Assembly: GCF_051622035.1 (NCBI RefSeq)
Contig: NC_135358.1
Span: forward strand, 16,216,501-16,280,500
From: Arctopsyche grandis
Taxonomy: Eukaryota > Arthropoda > Insecta > Trichoptera > Hydropsychidae
Direction: 5' to 3'
DNA length: 64,000 bases
Under the pieces are notes generated by a model. That model was not told the DNA's origin. It searched no databases and worked only from the letters and a program-made list of their open reading frames with translations. Position numbers and translations under genes: made by a program. Positions within the stretch are counted from its first letter, which is position 1. Each line of letters starts with the position of its first letter. Below are positions 27,537-39,475 of the stretch, piece after piece.

Positions 27537-29270
27537 CATCATCATCATCATTTACAGCCATTCGCCATCCACTGCTGGATGAAGGCCTCTCCAACACGCT
27601 TCCACTCGTCTCTGTTTTGCGCAACACTCATCCATCTCATTCCGCACATTTTCCTAATTTCGTTCACCCATCTTCCTTGCGGTCTTCCTTTTACTCTTTT
27701 GCCTTCTCTCGGGTACCATTCAAGCACTTCTTTTGTCCACCTTTCGTCCATCCTCCTAGCTACGTGACCCGCCCATTGCCATTTCAATCTCTTCACTCTA
27801 TCCACTATGTCCACTACCCTTGTCATATTTCTCACCCACGTGTTCCGCTTCCTGTCTTTCCTCGTTATGCCAAGCATACAGCGTTCCATACTTCTTTGAG
27901 TGCATTGGATTTTATTTTGCATCTTGGCGTTCAGTGTCCAAGTTTCACATCCATACGTCATCACTGGCAAAACGCATTGATCAAAGATCCTTTTCTTCAG
28001 GCAGAGTGGCATTTTTGATTTAAAAACAACATTCATCCGTCCAAATGCACTCCACCCCAATTTCATACGTCTCTTTATCTCTTCATTTTTACTACCAGAC
28101 ATGTCAATTATTTGACCTAAATATAAATAATTATTTACTACTTCTACTGGTTTATCATCTAAGGGGATGCTATCAGGCATGCAATAACTATTGAACATTA
28201 GTTTAGTCTTATCTACGTTAATTTTTAATCCTACTTTTCTACTTTCCCTGTCCAGCTGTGTTAGTCTGATAAGTAGGTCAGCTGAATCACGAGCTACTAA
28301 AACTATATCGTCTGCGAACCGAAGGTGACTCAAAAAGCGACCATTGATGCTTACTCCGGCTGTATCCCAATCCAATTTCCTGAAAACTCCCTCAAGCACC
28401 GCATTGAATAACTTGGGCGAGATTGTATCTCCTTGTCTTACTCCTTTTCCTATGCTAAATCTATCTGTACCTGAAAAAATTTTAACTGAAGCTGTGGCAT
28501 TCTTATATATTGCAGCTAACAGTCCCACATAGGGTTCCGGCACTCCCTGTGTTTTTAGAGCGTTAAGTACTGCATTATGACTAACTGTATCGAAGGCTTT
28601 CTCATAATCGACGAAACCTAGGCACAGTGGCCGTTGATATTCGTTGGCGCGCTCGATTAGTTCGCCAACTACTTGGAGGTGGTCCATTGTGCTGAAATTT
28701 GCCCTAAACCCTGCCTGCTCTATAGGTTGGTTCTCGTCGAGGATATTCTTCAGCCTTTCTGTAATAACCTTCGTGAAGAGCTTGTAGACCGCTGAAAGTA
28801 GACTAATGGGTCGGTAGTTCTTGATATCGCTTTTGTCGCCTTTTTTGTGTATTAAAATGATAGTTGCGTTATTCCATCCTTCTGGTATAGCTTGGTTCTG
28901 GATGCATTTGCTGAAAAGCCTAGCTAAGATATTAATTAGGGGGGGGCCGCCACATTTTAGTAAGTCGATGGGAATATTATCTTCCCCTGGGGTTTTACCA
29001 TTCTTTGCAGTTTTTAGCGCGGCCTCTACTTCGCTAGGCAATACTGCAGGAACCCTTTGGCCGTGTGTCGATTCCAGAGTGGGGAATTGGCCGTTGTCGT
29101 TCTCGTATAGTTTTGCATAGAACGTGTAAACTCTGTCTATGATTTCTTCTCTATTCCTAATTATTACTCCGCTCTCTGATCTGATTGCGATCATTTGGTT
29201 TTTGCCTAAGAAAAGATCCTGTTTGCACTTTTTCAGGCTACGGTTATTCTTAATGGTATTTTCTATTAGC
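27537..29270 (-). mobile_element. 5'-truncated RTE-clade retrotransposon with target duplication
   Basis: The minus-strand element ends 3' in an ATGATGATGATG tail (27537-27550), as is usual for RTE elements, and is cut at the 5' end inside the linker before the reverse transcriptase. ATAGAATATAT flanks both sides (27526-27536 and 29271-29281), an 11-bp target duplication. It lies about 450 bp downstream of the receptor gene in opposite orientation. Fragments of the same family occur at 7300, 10955, 22672, 45446 and 61813. Confidence 0.9.
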
Positions 29271-29311
29271 ATAGAATATATATATGTATGTATATGTATG
29301 TTTTTAATCAT
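27548..29311 (-). CDS. RTE reverse transcriptase (endonuclease part missing)
   Basis: A 587-codon open frame. The first 14 or so residues come from flanking DNA, since the element starts at 29270. The reverse transcriptase follows: KGDKSDIKNYRPISLLS (about 157-173), FVDYEKAFD with catalytic D235, RQGDTISPKLF (about 292-302) and FADD (332-335). The C-terminal region has the RTE-typical YGCETWTL, WAGHVARR and GRWVNEIRKM segments. The enzyme would copy its own RNA by target-primed reverse transcription. The N-terminal apurinic-like endonuclease is missing, so this copy cannot insert alone. There are no stops or frameshifts, which indicates recent insertion. Confidence 0.9.
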   Translation of the reverse strand: MIKNIHIHTYIYSMLIENTIKNNRSLKKCKQDLFLGKNQMIAIRSESGVIIRNREEIIDRVYTFYAKLYENDNGQFPTLESTHGQRVPAVLPSEVEAALKTAKNGKTPGEDNIPIDLLKCGGPPLINILARLFSKCIQNQAIPEGWNNATIILIHKKGDKSDIKNYRPISLLSAVYKLFTKVITERLKNILDENQPIEQAGFRANFSTMDHLQVVGELIERANEYQRPLCLGFVDYEKAFDTVSHNAVLNALKTQGVPEPYVGLLAAIYKNATASVKIFSGTDRFSIGKGVRQGDTISPKLFNAVLEGVFRKLDWDTAGVSINGRFLSHLRFADDIVLVARDSADLLIRLTQLDRESRKVGLKINVDKTKLMFNSYCMPDSIPLDDKPVEVVNNYLYLGQIIDMSGSKNEEIKRRMKLGWSAFGRMNVVFKSKMPLCLKKRIFDQCVLPVMTYGCETWTLNAKMQNKIQCTQRSMERCMLGITRKDRKRNTWVRNMTRVVDIVDRVKRLKWQWAGHVARRMDERWTKEVLEWYPREGKRVKGRPQGRWVNEIRKMCGMRWMSVAQNRDEWKRVGEAFIQQWMANGCK

Positions 29312-30104
29312 ATTATTTTTAATACTTTTCTTTAATTTATATTTTATTTAATTAATTAGGGTTGTGATCTGTGATTGATTCAATAATTAATTTTATTTTT
29401 ATTATAATAAATTTATCAAACTTCCTATGATTGCATTTTTTAATAAAAATTTTAATTTGTTAACAACTTCAGATTGGTCGAGCTCATTTCGTAAGTTTCG
29501 TAAGGTCATTTTATTAGTTCAATTCTTTTGAAATGAAAATCAACCAAATGATTCAACAATTTTTTTTAAAGTAATTACATAAATAGCACTGAAGACGCGG
29601 ATTTTATTTTGGTTTTTACGTGTTTTTCGAATTGGAAATCAGTTGTGGTGTGAATCGGGGTATTTATAAGCGAGCGAATAAAACCAATCTGGTGTTTTTA
29701 AATGCGGCGTTTATTTTCTCAAGAAAAACTTAGTTTATTTCAGCTTTACATCAAGTGAATTCATGTCAGTTTACAAAATAAATAAGAAAAAATACACATG
29801 TGCGCCCGAAAGCGAGGAGTGCTTAATTTTCACTCTTAAATTATTTACATCTCGTCAAAATATTATGTATTTATAATATTCATAACAAGTTTTAAGAATT
29901 TTCAAGAGTCAATGGATGAAACTTTCATTTGTATCCAGAAATTTGTTTAATCTAAATCCTTTTAATGGACAATATATGTATATATGTATACACCTATTAT
30001 ATTTACACTGCTGTAATCTCAGTTGGTTGTAATCACTAATGAATTCAATTTAACCCATACTTCACTGTAACAATATTTTTTTAGAAACGTTTATCATATC
30101 ATAA
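29271..30104. other. AT-rich spacer, nothing recognised
   Basis: No open frame or repeat boundary. One palindromic TATGTATATATGTATAC-type string lies near 29975. Confidence 0.5.
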
Positions 30105-30536
30105 TTAGCCAGCAGCATAGCTCGGACGTTAAGCTTCTGCTTACCGTCAAGAAGGTGCCGGGTTCTATCCCTGAATGAAAATGAATTTTTCAGAGTATGC
30201 TGTTGGTCAGACCTGGATTTGTGACTCCAGGTTGATCGTTTCCTATCAGAGTTTGCCAATTTTCTCTGATTTCATTGTTGAAACGGTTCCCGGAAAAAAA
30301 AATTGGCTAAAAATCCTTCCTACCTACTATGTCACCACTATTTGAAATTTGATGGATGTACAATAAAAATTTATGTACAATTCATAGATGTCTCGTTAAT
30401 TTGCGAGTTTTTTCAGTGTCTCGCAATTCAACGACTTATAATAAAAAATGCTGCATTTGTATTTGTAATTGGCCAGGAAGGCGCATTGGGATTTACCTGT
30501 AAGGCCTTCCTGGTATATATGTAAAATAAAAATAAG
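30105..30536 (+). repeat. tRNA-derived SINE, most complete copy
   Basis: The head resembles a tRNA: TAGCTCGGACG-like A box near 30119 and GGTTCTATCC (30161-30170) as a B box, spaced as in pol III promoters. The body has GTGACTCCAGGTTGATCG and CTATCAGAGTTTGCCAATTTT, shared with 17110-17590. The 3' part has TTGGCCAGGAAGGC and GGCCTTCCTGG and an AAAATAAAAATAAG tail, shared with 1640-1915. The head does not fold as a functional tRNA by eye, since acceptor-stem pairing is poor. Confidence 0.7.
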
Positions 30537-33500
30537 CATCGTATCTATATGTATATGTACAATACAAATATGTAGCTAGTACAGTGTCATGGTAAGTGTT
30601 ATGGCAAAGGTGAATCGATATTCGCAGTTGAAGGGTCAAACAGACCAGGACTGTATGAGTTGAATGACTATTAAACGAATCCTAATATGAACATACATAT
30701 GTATTTATATGTATGTATATATTTATACATAAACCGTCTGACAGAACAAAATTCATGCCTAGATTTTATATATTACTAATGTTTTTACCCGGCTTCGCTC
30801 GGTGTTTGTAATATAAACCGCTTAGACATGGCCAATCTAATAGAAAATAGTTTTATTTTATTTACATTTATTTGAATATTCATTTTTTTCTGCGAATCAA
30901 CAATAGTCACATACATACAAAGTCTCTTTCGAAATTATATACATATTAGATAACACTGTTCGACAAATTACGACTTTTTTTTGGTTCAGAGACGAGATAT
31001 GACTTTTCTTATAGATCTATGCCCAGTGAACACGAATCTGGTAATAAAAAATGTTGATTGGATCGAGATTCGGAGATATATGTACATATGTGTTTTTTAA
31101 ATCACGTGATTTTTCTATATCTTGGTGTTGTTCGGTCGATGTCTCAAAATCTGTCAATTTCCTGTTCAAAATGAATATTGGAATCTATAGTCGGGTATTT
31201 TATCTTTCATTTGTAGTACTTTTCAGATTTCAAATCTCTACAAGTAGTCGTCCAGTTCAAATCAAAAGTCAAAAGTACGTATTTTCACTTGGGATTTTTC
31301 CCACTGTTAATACTATTTTATATTGAGTATTTTCACAAAAGTTTATTTAAAATTTAAATCGACACACTGTTGTTTTATCGTGTACTGTCACGGCTTCATG
31401 GCAACGCTCCAATTAAAATGAATTTATTAAAAATACGCATTTTTAGCTTCGATTTTACACTTTTTTTTAATTCATAGTAATATATACATAGACACATACA
31501 TATAAACAGACATATCATTTACCAAACATATGCACATATCATCGTCAATATATGCCAATAACACAAATATTACATATTCTCATCTGACGAATCGTGGCAA
31601 TTTGAAACGAACGCGTAGCCATGTCATTGCATGGCGGTCGCTTCAAATTTGATCGAATTTTCACATTATTTTTGGTTTGTATAATTAATGTGTAGAGTGT
31701 TAAAAAATGAGGTAGCATTGGGAGGCTACATTTGTAGCAATAATTATATTGAAGAGTTTTGAAACTTGCATCGAACGGGATGATCGGTGGCGCACGCCCA
31801 ACTGAAAAGTGCGCACGCCTACACAAGAGCACCATCAATGGCTGCAGATTTGAAGACATTCTTACAAAGAAGCACCACTAATCTCTTTATATCGCCCTGG
31901 TCGTTAGAGGTTCGTAGTTGGTCGGAAGACATCCTCGTCGACAACGATCGTCCACTGCTCGTCCGACCACTACTGTTGGTTTCCAGTAGGCTTCTGTCAT
32001 CCCAGTCGGGCTATATTTGATCGTCGCCTTGGTGCCATGAGTCCTCTGCTCACAAGTCCATTCGACATTCGGATGAGTGACTCGCCCAGCCAACACACAA
32101 TAGAGGCTCCACACAAACCAGACGCTGCTCCGCCTTTACTTCTTCGGGAAAACCAAGAGAGGAACCAAGATTGGCAATCGAAGACGCGTCAATGCGAGCG
32201 CCAGCTACCAGGAGTCCATGATCCAAGAACTGGTATTCAAGTCAAACGTCTTACACCGTGAGAAATTCTGTGCTCGTGGTCGCCCAACCTCTACATACGT
32301 CTCTTCATACATATAACTTTTTTTACTTTACTGTGACACACATTGATGTTAGAATGATTGTTTTTTTTTCATGCAGGTGTATTGAATGGCGTGTGTTTTC
32401 AAAACACATGTTCCATATTTTCCTTCCTCAATGTCGATGCATGCGAGTGTGTACAATGAGCAACGTGTGTATACTTGAACTTTGTCCGTCACACACGATT
32501 GAGAATGTTGAGCACCGCTATTGGAGTCATATAAAAGAAAGGAGATGTCTGTACAATTTCTGTCGAACGCCGAATGAGAACTTTTTTATAATTACTACAT
32601 ATCATCAATTCATAACAACTGACTATTAGAACTGGGTTTATTTATGGAAAAATTTCTTAATTCTATGTATCGTTTAAAATCTTTCTACCTGTCCACTTCT
32701 CAATTAATTCACACGAATCGCCTTAGAGTTATATTATGATATGTTACTTTATTATATACTTTATAGAATTCGTGAAATTGATTTATTATCACAATAAACA
32801 AAGTTGTGTATTGTTTACAAATTTACATTTCCTGATATCCATCCCAAAATAAGGTAGAGTATGTATACTTACTTATACACAATCATACTTTGTTTTTTCA
32901 TCACTTTTATCACTGATATGTTTCTGTTAGCCTGATTGAGTTGGGTCGGTATTGGTCGGAAGACGGCAATGTCCATGATTTTGCTGAATTTATGAATAAA
33001 CTTTAAATAACTATCTGCTTGCAAATAGATATAATGAAAATATCTTTTATCTGTTTAATATCTTTTCATCTTTACGTGAACGTCCAAAATTAAAATACAT
33101 TAATAGTAAAAGAAATTTCATACAAATAAATAATTTAATCCATCTTACCACTGATAATATATGTGCATACATACATATATTAATTGCAAAAATTTAATTA
33201 CATACATATATTCACATAAGAACTACAATTAGTCAAATTCCATATTATATTATTTCATAAAAACGGAATCTATCATGGGGTCATCAATCGCGTAGTTATT
33301 TCAAATTAGTTGGCCAACCTGTCGTGTCGGGTCGGTTCGTGTCGTGCTTAGCAAGAAAGTCGAAAGTATCAAGAAATCATGAATTGCCAGTAGAGTTTTT
33401 CCCAGTTTTCCTCGTTTTTGAGGAATTTTCTCTAGATTTGAGCAATGCAGTACGAGGGCATTATGAACGTCGATGGATGTTACGCAGAAGCAAAAGGTTA

Positions 33501-35554
33501 TTTGCGTTGACCTTTTCACCTGTACAAACGCTTGACCGATCCAATGCAACCTTGCATCTCAACACACTATATAATCAAAAAGCTCCAATAAAATCTTCCT
33601 TCTACATTTATGGAAATAAAACGGCTGTTACTCCTTTATCTTATTACTTATGAGTATCGACATAACACTTATGTCCGAAGCTATTGAATACATGATAAGA
33701 AGTACGTTATTCATGTGAACTATTAAGAATTATAAGATACAGAGGTATGTATATGTAATCCGTAATCCTAGCCTAATTGGTATTAGTCGAACTAACTAGC
33801 CTTGCAAAGCTATCCTGTTAGTACTTCTAAATTCCTGGTAGAATTTTATATTAATTTGCATACAGGTTATTTACATAATTTATTGAAAACGCTCGACGTT
33901 ATAAATAAATTTATTTACATGTTTCATTGTTCTTTTCGAATAAATAATCAGTCAGTAATATTTTTAAATAAAAACCTACAATTTTTATTTGAAAATAAAT
34001 TTAATGTTCTGTTTGTTTTTATGTACTATGCAATGGAAAGGGAAGGGAAGAAAAAATACTTTTTTACAAACCTCCTTTATGTTTCACATTAATTTTAGAA
34101 GCTCAATAAATGAAACATATTAAGAAAATAAAAAATAAATAAAGGAATTTTCAACGCACAAGTGTCATAGTTGGGTTTGCAATGATTGGGGTAACATAAA
34201 ATGAAACGGGTTTTTTAGTATTGGCTATTAAGTTTACAAATAAATAATAAGTAAATACTTAGTAATAATATAATGAGTACATACAAGCATATACAAAATA
34301 TTATGAATAAGCTTATGTAGCGTTAAAAAAACCGGAACTCATCCGAACCCAAAGAGCCGAAACTAAGCCGAGTTTTCGCCAACCAAACAACGCGCTAGAC
34401 GCGTCGGCCGCGGCTGAACTGACGGAACATATCCCAGGGTACTAGAGCTTGACAATGGTGATAAATAATGCCGGTTCACGTTTTTGCGTTTATCGTTTAA
34501 CACTTTGACATCTACCAACATTTCAATTTTCGTTCAGATTAAAAAATATATTGAAATAAATATTTTCCCAAATAAATTATTTAAAACAGTATGATATTTC
34601 AAATTATCTTCCTAATCTGTTGTATCTTGAATCAAAGGTTCTCAATAATATAACAAGGTAGCAACAGCTATAATGATCGCGGCATTTTTGAAGTGTAAAC
34701 TTCTAAACTTATAGAACGGGAGGGGTCAAAGAAGGAGGGGAGTTTGTCTGACGGGGGATCAATGAGAGTTGCGCGTTATCTCCCTTTTCCATCTCATCTT
34801 AAGTTCCATCTTCACACTTACATAATGCGAGGCTGAGACAAACTCGTTTCTTATGTATGTATTATATTTCTAATTGTTTGTGTTTCGTTGTGGGAAAATC
34901 GCTAATTCACTCCGGGTATCCAGATTTTTGCAAAAAAAAACGCATAAATAAAAAGCATATACTTGCCAGCATATGTTCAAATTACATGAACGGCCAAATG
35001 TGGGATAAAAACTATATTTTTCAGATATACTCTTTATTTGGCCTATTCGTTACAAGGATTGACTTGCTTCTATATTGTGACATGTGTCGATGAATGTTTT
35101 ATTTAACAAGGGGTTAGTTGTTATATATCAAATAATCAGTGTCTTATACAAAATAGTCCTTAATTATATTGGTTAGTCTTATCGCTAATGATGACTCGTC
35201 GATATACACGTGTCATATTCGGTGTTGAAGGTCTGTTGCTATTGAAAGTCTCGGTTAGACCATAGCCCTTGCAAGCGTATAAATGAATCACCGACTCACG
35301 AGACCGCTACACAGAAAAACACTCTCGTGGTCTTCCCAAACCAGTATAACATAATCTTAAGCTATTTGATACTCCTTCCAGTATATCCCTTAAAAATTAA
35401 CATTTTTTGGCACTTGACAAAAAATATAAATCGGAAATATATATAAAAAAAATATAAATTGGATTGACATCGTCTAGTTTGATTTGAGAATGTGTTCGTT
35501 GTTCTGTTGCATATCACCCTACTAACATTTCGAAATTCGGTCGATAATGTGTTA
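30537..35554. other. Long unassigned stretch
   Basis: No gene is supported over about 5 kb. Landmarks: ACCCGGCTTCGCTCGGTGTT at 30787, a string common in insect repeats; a GC-richer block at 31750-32270 with overlapping short frames on both strands; a block at 33310-33550 with a minus frame containing LLSTTRTDPTRQVGQL that looks repeat-derived; and a GC-richer patch at 34330-34440. None could be tied to a family. Confidence 0.35.
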
Positions 35555-35780
35555 ATACCGCTACTCGGGCGCGCCATCACGCGAACAGTTTAGGTGCAAA
35601 ACCTGCTTATTATTTATGCATCCCTGGTTAAAATTGGTGTGGCAAGGCGTTCCTAGGGCTTTGCCACCGAGCGGGGCGTCGCCGAACGTCTCGAGTGACG
35701 GTGGAGCCCCGGAGCGGGGGCGGGCGCCACGCGGATCTGCCCCGCTAGGGGGCGGATCACCCACCACCCGTCGCACAAAT
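35555..35780. other. Sharp GC-rich island of unknown origin
   Basis: About 200 bp with GC far above the neighbours (CGGAGCGGGGGCGGGCGCC and similar). A 71-codon minus frame rich in Gly, Pro, Ala and Arg crosses it, but its composition reflects the base bias rather than a known protein. Confidence 0.35.
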
Positions 35781-35892
35781 AACTAACTACCCACCTGCCT
35801 GATCAGCATCTCGTTGTCTAACTTAGCTCACCGTGCGTTCTCATGATCGCTTGTCCTAATCAACCATTTAATGTACATATCTAGAGAGATTT

Positions 35893-35946
35893 GTGATCAC
35901 CGTTGTGATTTAGAGAGATGCACTGCTTAGATCACAACGGTGATAA
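35893..35946. repeat. Short inverted repeat (14-bp arms)
   Basis: ATCACCGTTGTGAT is followed after about 25 bp by ATCACAACGGTGAT. The arms are exact reverse complements. CATCACCGTTGTTTTG at about 36269 resembles one arm. Confidence 0.65.
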
Positions 35947-36015
35947 ACTGATATATGTAAGATCCATAAATCGGAGACTGTAAATAATAAATTTAGCCAA
36001 ATAATAGACATCAAT

Positions 36016-36262
36016 TGGTGTCACCCCAATTTTGGAACAACGGGTTTTCCATTTTTTTTTCAATAAAATTATTTTGAAAATATATACTTACATATATACA
36101 ATTTTTTTTCGTCCAAGGCACTATTACATGAAAGTTTATTCAATTTTTCAAGATTTGTATAAATTTTGATAAAAATTATATGGATTTTTAGATTAAATAA
36201 CGGGTTTTTGTTTTTAACAACGGGTTTCCGGAAACCCATGGAAACCATTAGGGTGACACCAC
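36016..36262. mobile_element. MITE-like element with GGTGTCACCC ends
   Basis: The left end GGTGTCACCCCAAT is inverted at the right as ATTAGGGTGACACC. Just inside are ACGGGTTTTCC and GGAAACCCATGG, and ACAACGGGTTTTC/ACAACGGGTTTCC are repeated. About 247 bp, AT-rich core, no coding sequence. No clear target duplication, so the superfamily is not assigned. Confidence 0.5.
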
Positions 36263-36300
36263 TGGACACATCACCGTTGTTTTGTAAATAAAATATGTTT

Positions 36301-37890
36301 TTGAAAAAGTTCTAGTCTTCAATCCTTAAAAATAATAAAAAAAAAAGATATTTTAATGTTGTAGATATGTATGTACATACATACATATGTATGTTGCGTG
36401 TCGGTGGCCGTCAATGCAACGAAAGTGACTCAATCAAAAGTCGAAAAACCAAGATTTTTCGCGATTTTTATGACAATATGTGAAATAGTCCGTTTACCAT
36501 GCATACATATGGAGAGCGGGTAGTATTACCATACATACATACATATATAGTACCGTTTACCATGCATACATTCTTTTCGGTCTTTCGGCTTTCGACTTTC
36601 GATGCAGTGACCCAGACCCGTTGTGTGTACCAATACAATATGCACTCTCCACTGTAATACACCGTATTTATATGAATGTGTATATGTAAATGACTAAAAT
36701 TCCATGCAAAATTCATCTATACTCCATACATGAATAAATATATTATAAAATGTTATTATTAAATGCTATTTTTTATGTTTATGTATGGATGTATTTATGT
36801 TTATGTTCAAATGTATTTTTTTTTTATGTATAATTGATGAGTATATTATTTTCGTTATGTATTAATTTATGTTTAATTGTTATTTTGTTATATTTTTTGA
36901 CCATTGTGGCGCTTTAGGAATTCCTGTTATGCCACAATGGTCTGTTTAGAATGAAATAAATAATATTAAGTAACTATTTGTTCGAAATTGAATAGCACAC
37001 AAGATATGTACGTAACACATCGGTGCATACCTGGTGAGGAAAAAATCATAAATTACATATGTATGTACATACAAATAATTACGTACCCAAGGCAGGAGGG
37101 ATTGGACACCCCTTCTCCCCAAATCAAATGAATACGTTAGATCTTTTTTTTTTTAATCTATGACCGAAGTAAGTCAAAAGCTTAATAATAAGCATAGAAG
37201 TAGAATGCATAGAATCGCTCTCAACCTCCAAAAATGTTGCTACAAAAACTCTGCGCGGCAGAGTTTGTTCATTGTTTGCTAAACTTCGTCTCTCTCTCTC
37301 TTGTCTCTCTTCTGACTTCCCGTATCTCTCTTCGATGGCTCGCTTTTAGACGATACTTTTGTATTTGACATGGCGGGGTTTACTATGGTCAATTAAATAA
37401 TAATTCGAAAGAACATATAAAATAATAATAATATATTATTCAAAATTTTGCGACAAAAATTATTGCGTTTGTGTGATCAATATATCATATTCGGGCTTTA
37501 ATCACTGAACAATTATGTATTTGTTTCTGCTTTGAAATGGTAGATAACGTTTGCAATCTAACATTCGTGTGTGTACACATGCTAATCTCAAGAAGTTCTT
37601 TGCCATACTGCCACTGTCGCAAAAGCAATTGTAATCACTAATCAGTATACCAGTAGAGACAACGGTGTGCAAATTCTGAGAAAACTGTCTTTATTATTTG
37701 CGAGAAATGAGGAGAGAGCTTGATGCGATATCCTGCTATAAATTATATTATTTTAGTCATACATAGCTACCGTCACTTCTTGGAAATGAAAAAAATTGGC
37801 TGATGTCATCGAAAATTAAAATAGTTTTCAAATATTTCAAAACTAAATTTATATTATTAGAAACGCCTCCCGCACCCCCTGATATGCCTT
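36301..37890. other. AT-rich spacer
   Basis: No gene is supported. It contains CATACATACATATGTATG strings, a TCTCTCTCTCTTGTCTCTC run near 37290 and no recognised element. Confidence 0.45.
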
Positions 37891-37934
37891 CTCGCATCCC
37901 ACGGGGTGCGCGCACCCCGGTTAAGAACCACTGC
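37891..37934 (+). mobile_element. hAT right-end fragment
   Basis: GGGGTGCGCGCACCCCGG followed by TTAAGAACCACTG is the reversed form of the common hAT terminus CAGTGGTTCTTAACC. No left end was found nearby, so this is a truncated or solo end. Confidence 0.5.
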
Positions 37935-38360
37935 TTTAACATTCCTCGCAACGACGTATGAAAATCTTTAGGACTAGATATGCACTTCATAACAAAATGT
38001 TAAGAAGGAGGGCGCACAAGCAAATTTGTCTTTGGTTGGGGAGTGCCCGCCTACCAGTTGTTAACGCCTTCCGCACCAACATATGTACCACGACAAATAA
38101 TTGTATTAAATAATCATAATAATGCTAAAATACGGATTTATTTAAGTGTTTCTCATTTAAATTACATTCTTATTTGTCTTGAGAAAAAAATATATACTAT
38201 TTTCTTGGTGAAAATTATGGGATTTGGTGATTTGATTCAGCTGCAATTAAATTATGTCAGATATATATTATATATTTACCAATATATAACTGTACTAATT
38301 AAAAAAAAAACGAAGAAATTTTTATCAACACTTTCGATTTAAATAAGTAAGTAATTGTGT

Positions 38361-38899
38361 CATGGCTAGAGGTACGACCGGAAGCGTGCTTTTTCCGGGA
38401 AACAGGGCGTTTTGGGTCTATTTTCCAGGATACAGGTCAAACTACAAAGCTAGAGAGCATAAAAAAATGATTTATCATAAAAATGAACAAAGCGCGACGA
38501 ACAATGAACAATGAACGGCGAAAAGTTGGTCCGCTCTTTAGACTCATGGCCCGCACATCCCAAGCCGGGCCCTCGGGCTAGCATGCTTAAGGCCCCCCAA
38601 AAATAATGTTGAGAAATTTAAATTAAAAATCATTTCATCAATATTTTTCACAATCCACATTAAGGAGTAATAAGATTGAAGATCACCTGATAAGTGATAA
38701 TATATTTTCAAATTAAAGTAAAAATAATATGTAACTAATAACATAATAACATAACTAAGAAGTACGAAGACGAAAGACACTTGTCAATTTTATAACAAAT
38801 TAAAAAAAAATTGATCTCAGTTCGGGGGGCCCTCGCGGCCTGGGCCCCCGGGCTAGAGCCTTGGCTGTCCCCCCCCCCCCCCCCGATGCCCGGGCCACG
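38361..38899. mobile_element. GC-ended hAT-like MITE carrying a second MITE
   Basis: AATTGTGT at 38353-38360 and 38900-38907 is an exact 8-bp target duplication. The ends are CATGGCCCG (interrupted after CATGGC) and, reversed, CGTGGCCCG. GC-rich subterminal regions (GGGCCCTCGGGCTAG near 38568; its counterpart near 38828) flank an AT-rich core. A second MITE (38367-38542) is inserted six bases from the left end. A run of C at 38869-38884 lies near the right end. Confidence 0.65.
38367..38542 (+). mobile_element. hAT MITE (TAGAGGTA-GACCGG family), nested copy
   Basis: It starts TAGAGGTACGACCGG and ends with GGTCCGCTCTTTAGA. It is flanked by GTCATGGC (38359-38366) and CTCATGGC (38543-38550), a target duplication with one mismatch. 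It is the reverse-oriented relative of the copy at 42463-42606 (shared TTTATCATAAAAATGAACAAA). Confidence 0.7.
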
Positions 38900-38907
38900 A
38901 ATTGTGT

Positions 38908-39475
38908 ATCATTTCATCAATTAGTAAATACTATTTGGATAGTTATATTAGTTGGAACATACATAGATATGTGATTATATACATATATCGAACTATGAAA
39001 TAAACTATGGATATGCACATACAAAAATGTATGTATTTACATATATTGCACGAACATAATAACATATAAAATATTATATTATAGATTTACAGTACCACCA
39101 AAATGATTACAGAAAATAATAAAAACCGAAACAACAAAAATCCAAGGAAATTTTGGGAATAAATTGCTATAACCACAAATTTTACTATAAACTATTTTGT
39201 GAAATGCACTCTAGAATGTACTCTACTCTGAAATATACTCTACATATTTCCAAAAAAATAATGATTACATACATTAAATTTGCAATACCCATATATGTAC
39301 ATATGTATGTGTGTAAATATATTCTCGATTGTCTATACAAGAAAATACTTGACATACAATATGATTAATTATTTACTAAGTAAATATGTTGTACATATGT
39401 ATATTGTAAAAGAATATTGTATTTATTTGTGAAAGAAATTTCGTTGCAGATTACATATATATATATATATATCTA
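38908..39475. other. AT-rich spacer
   Basis: No gene. It ends in a short (TA)n run (39455-39471) immediately before the Tc1 element. Confidence 0.5.

Noticed and set aside
27579-29120. Several + strand frames of 60-133 codons
   Set aside because: They are antisense shadows of the minus-strand RTE reverse transcriptase.
30105-30180. tRNA gene
   Set aside because: A- and B-box-like strings exist, but the stems do not pair well and the body continues into a repeated SINE tail.
33301-33653. Overlapping frames of 82 and 109 codons
   Set aside because: The minus frame has a repeat-like feel (LLSTTRTDPTRQVG), but no domain or element ends could be identified.
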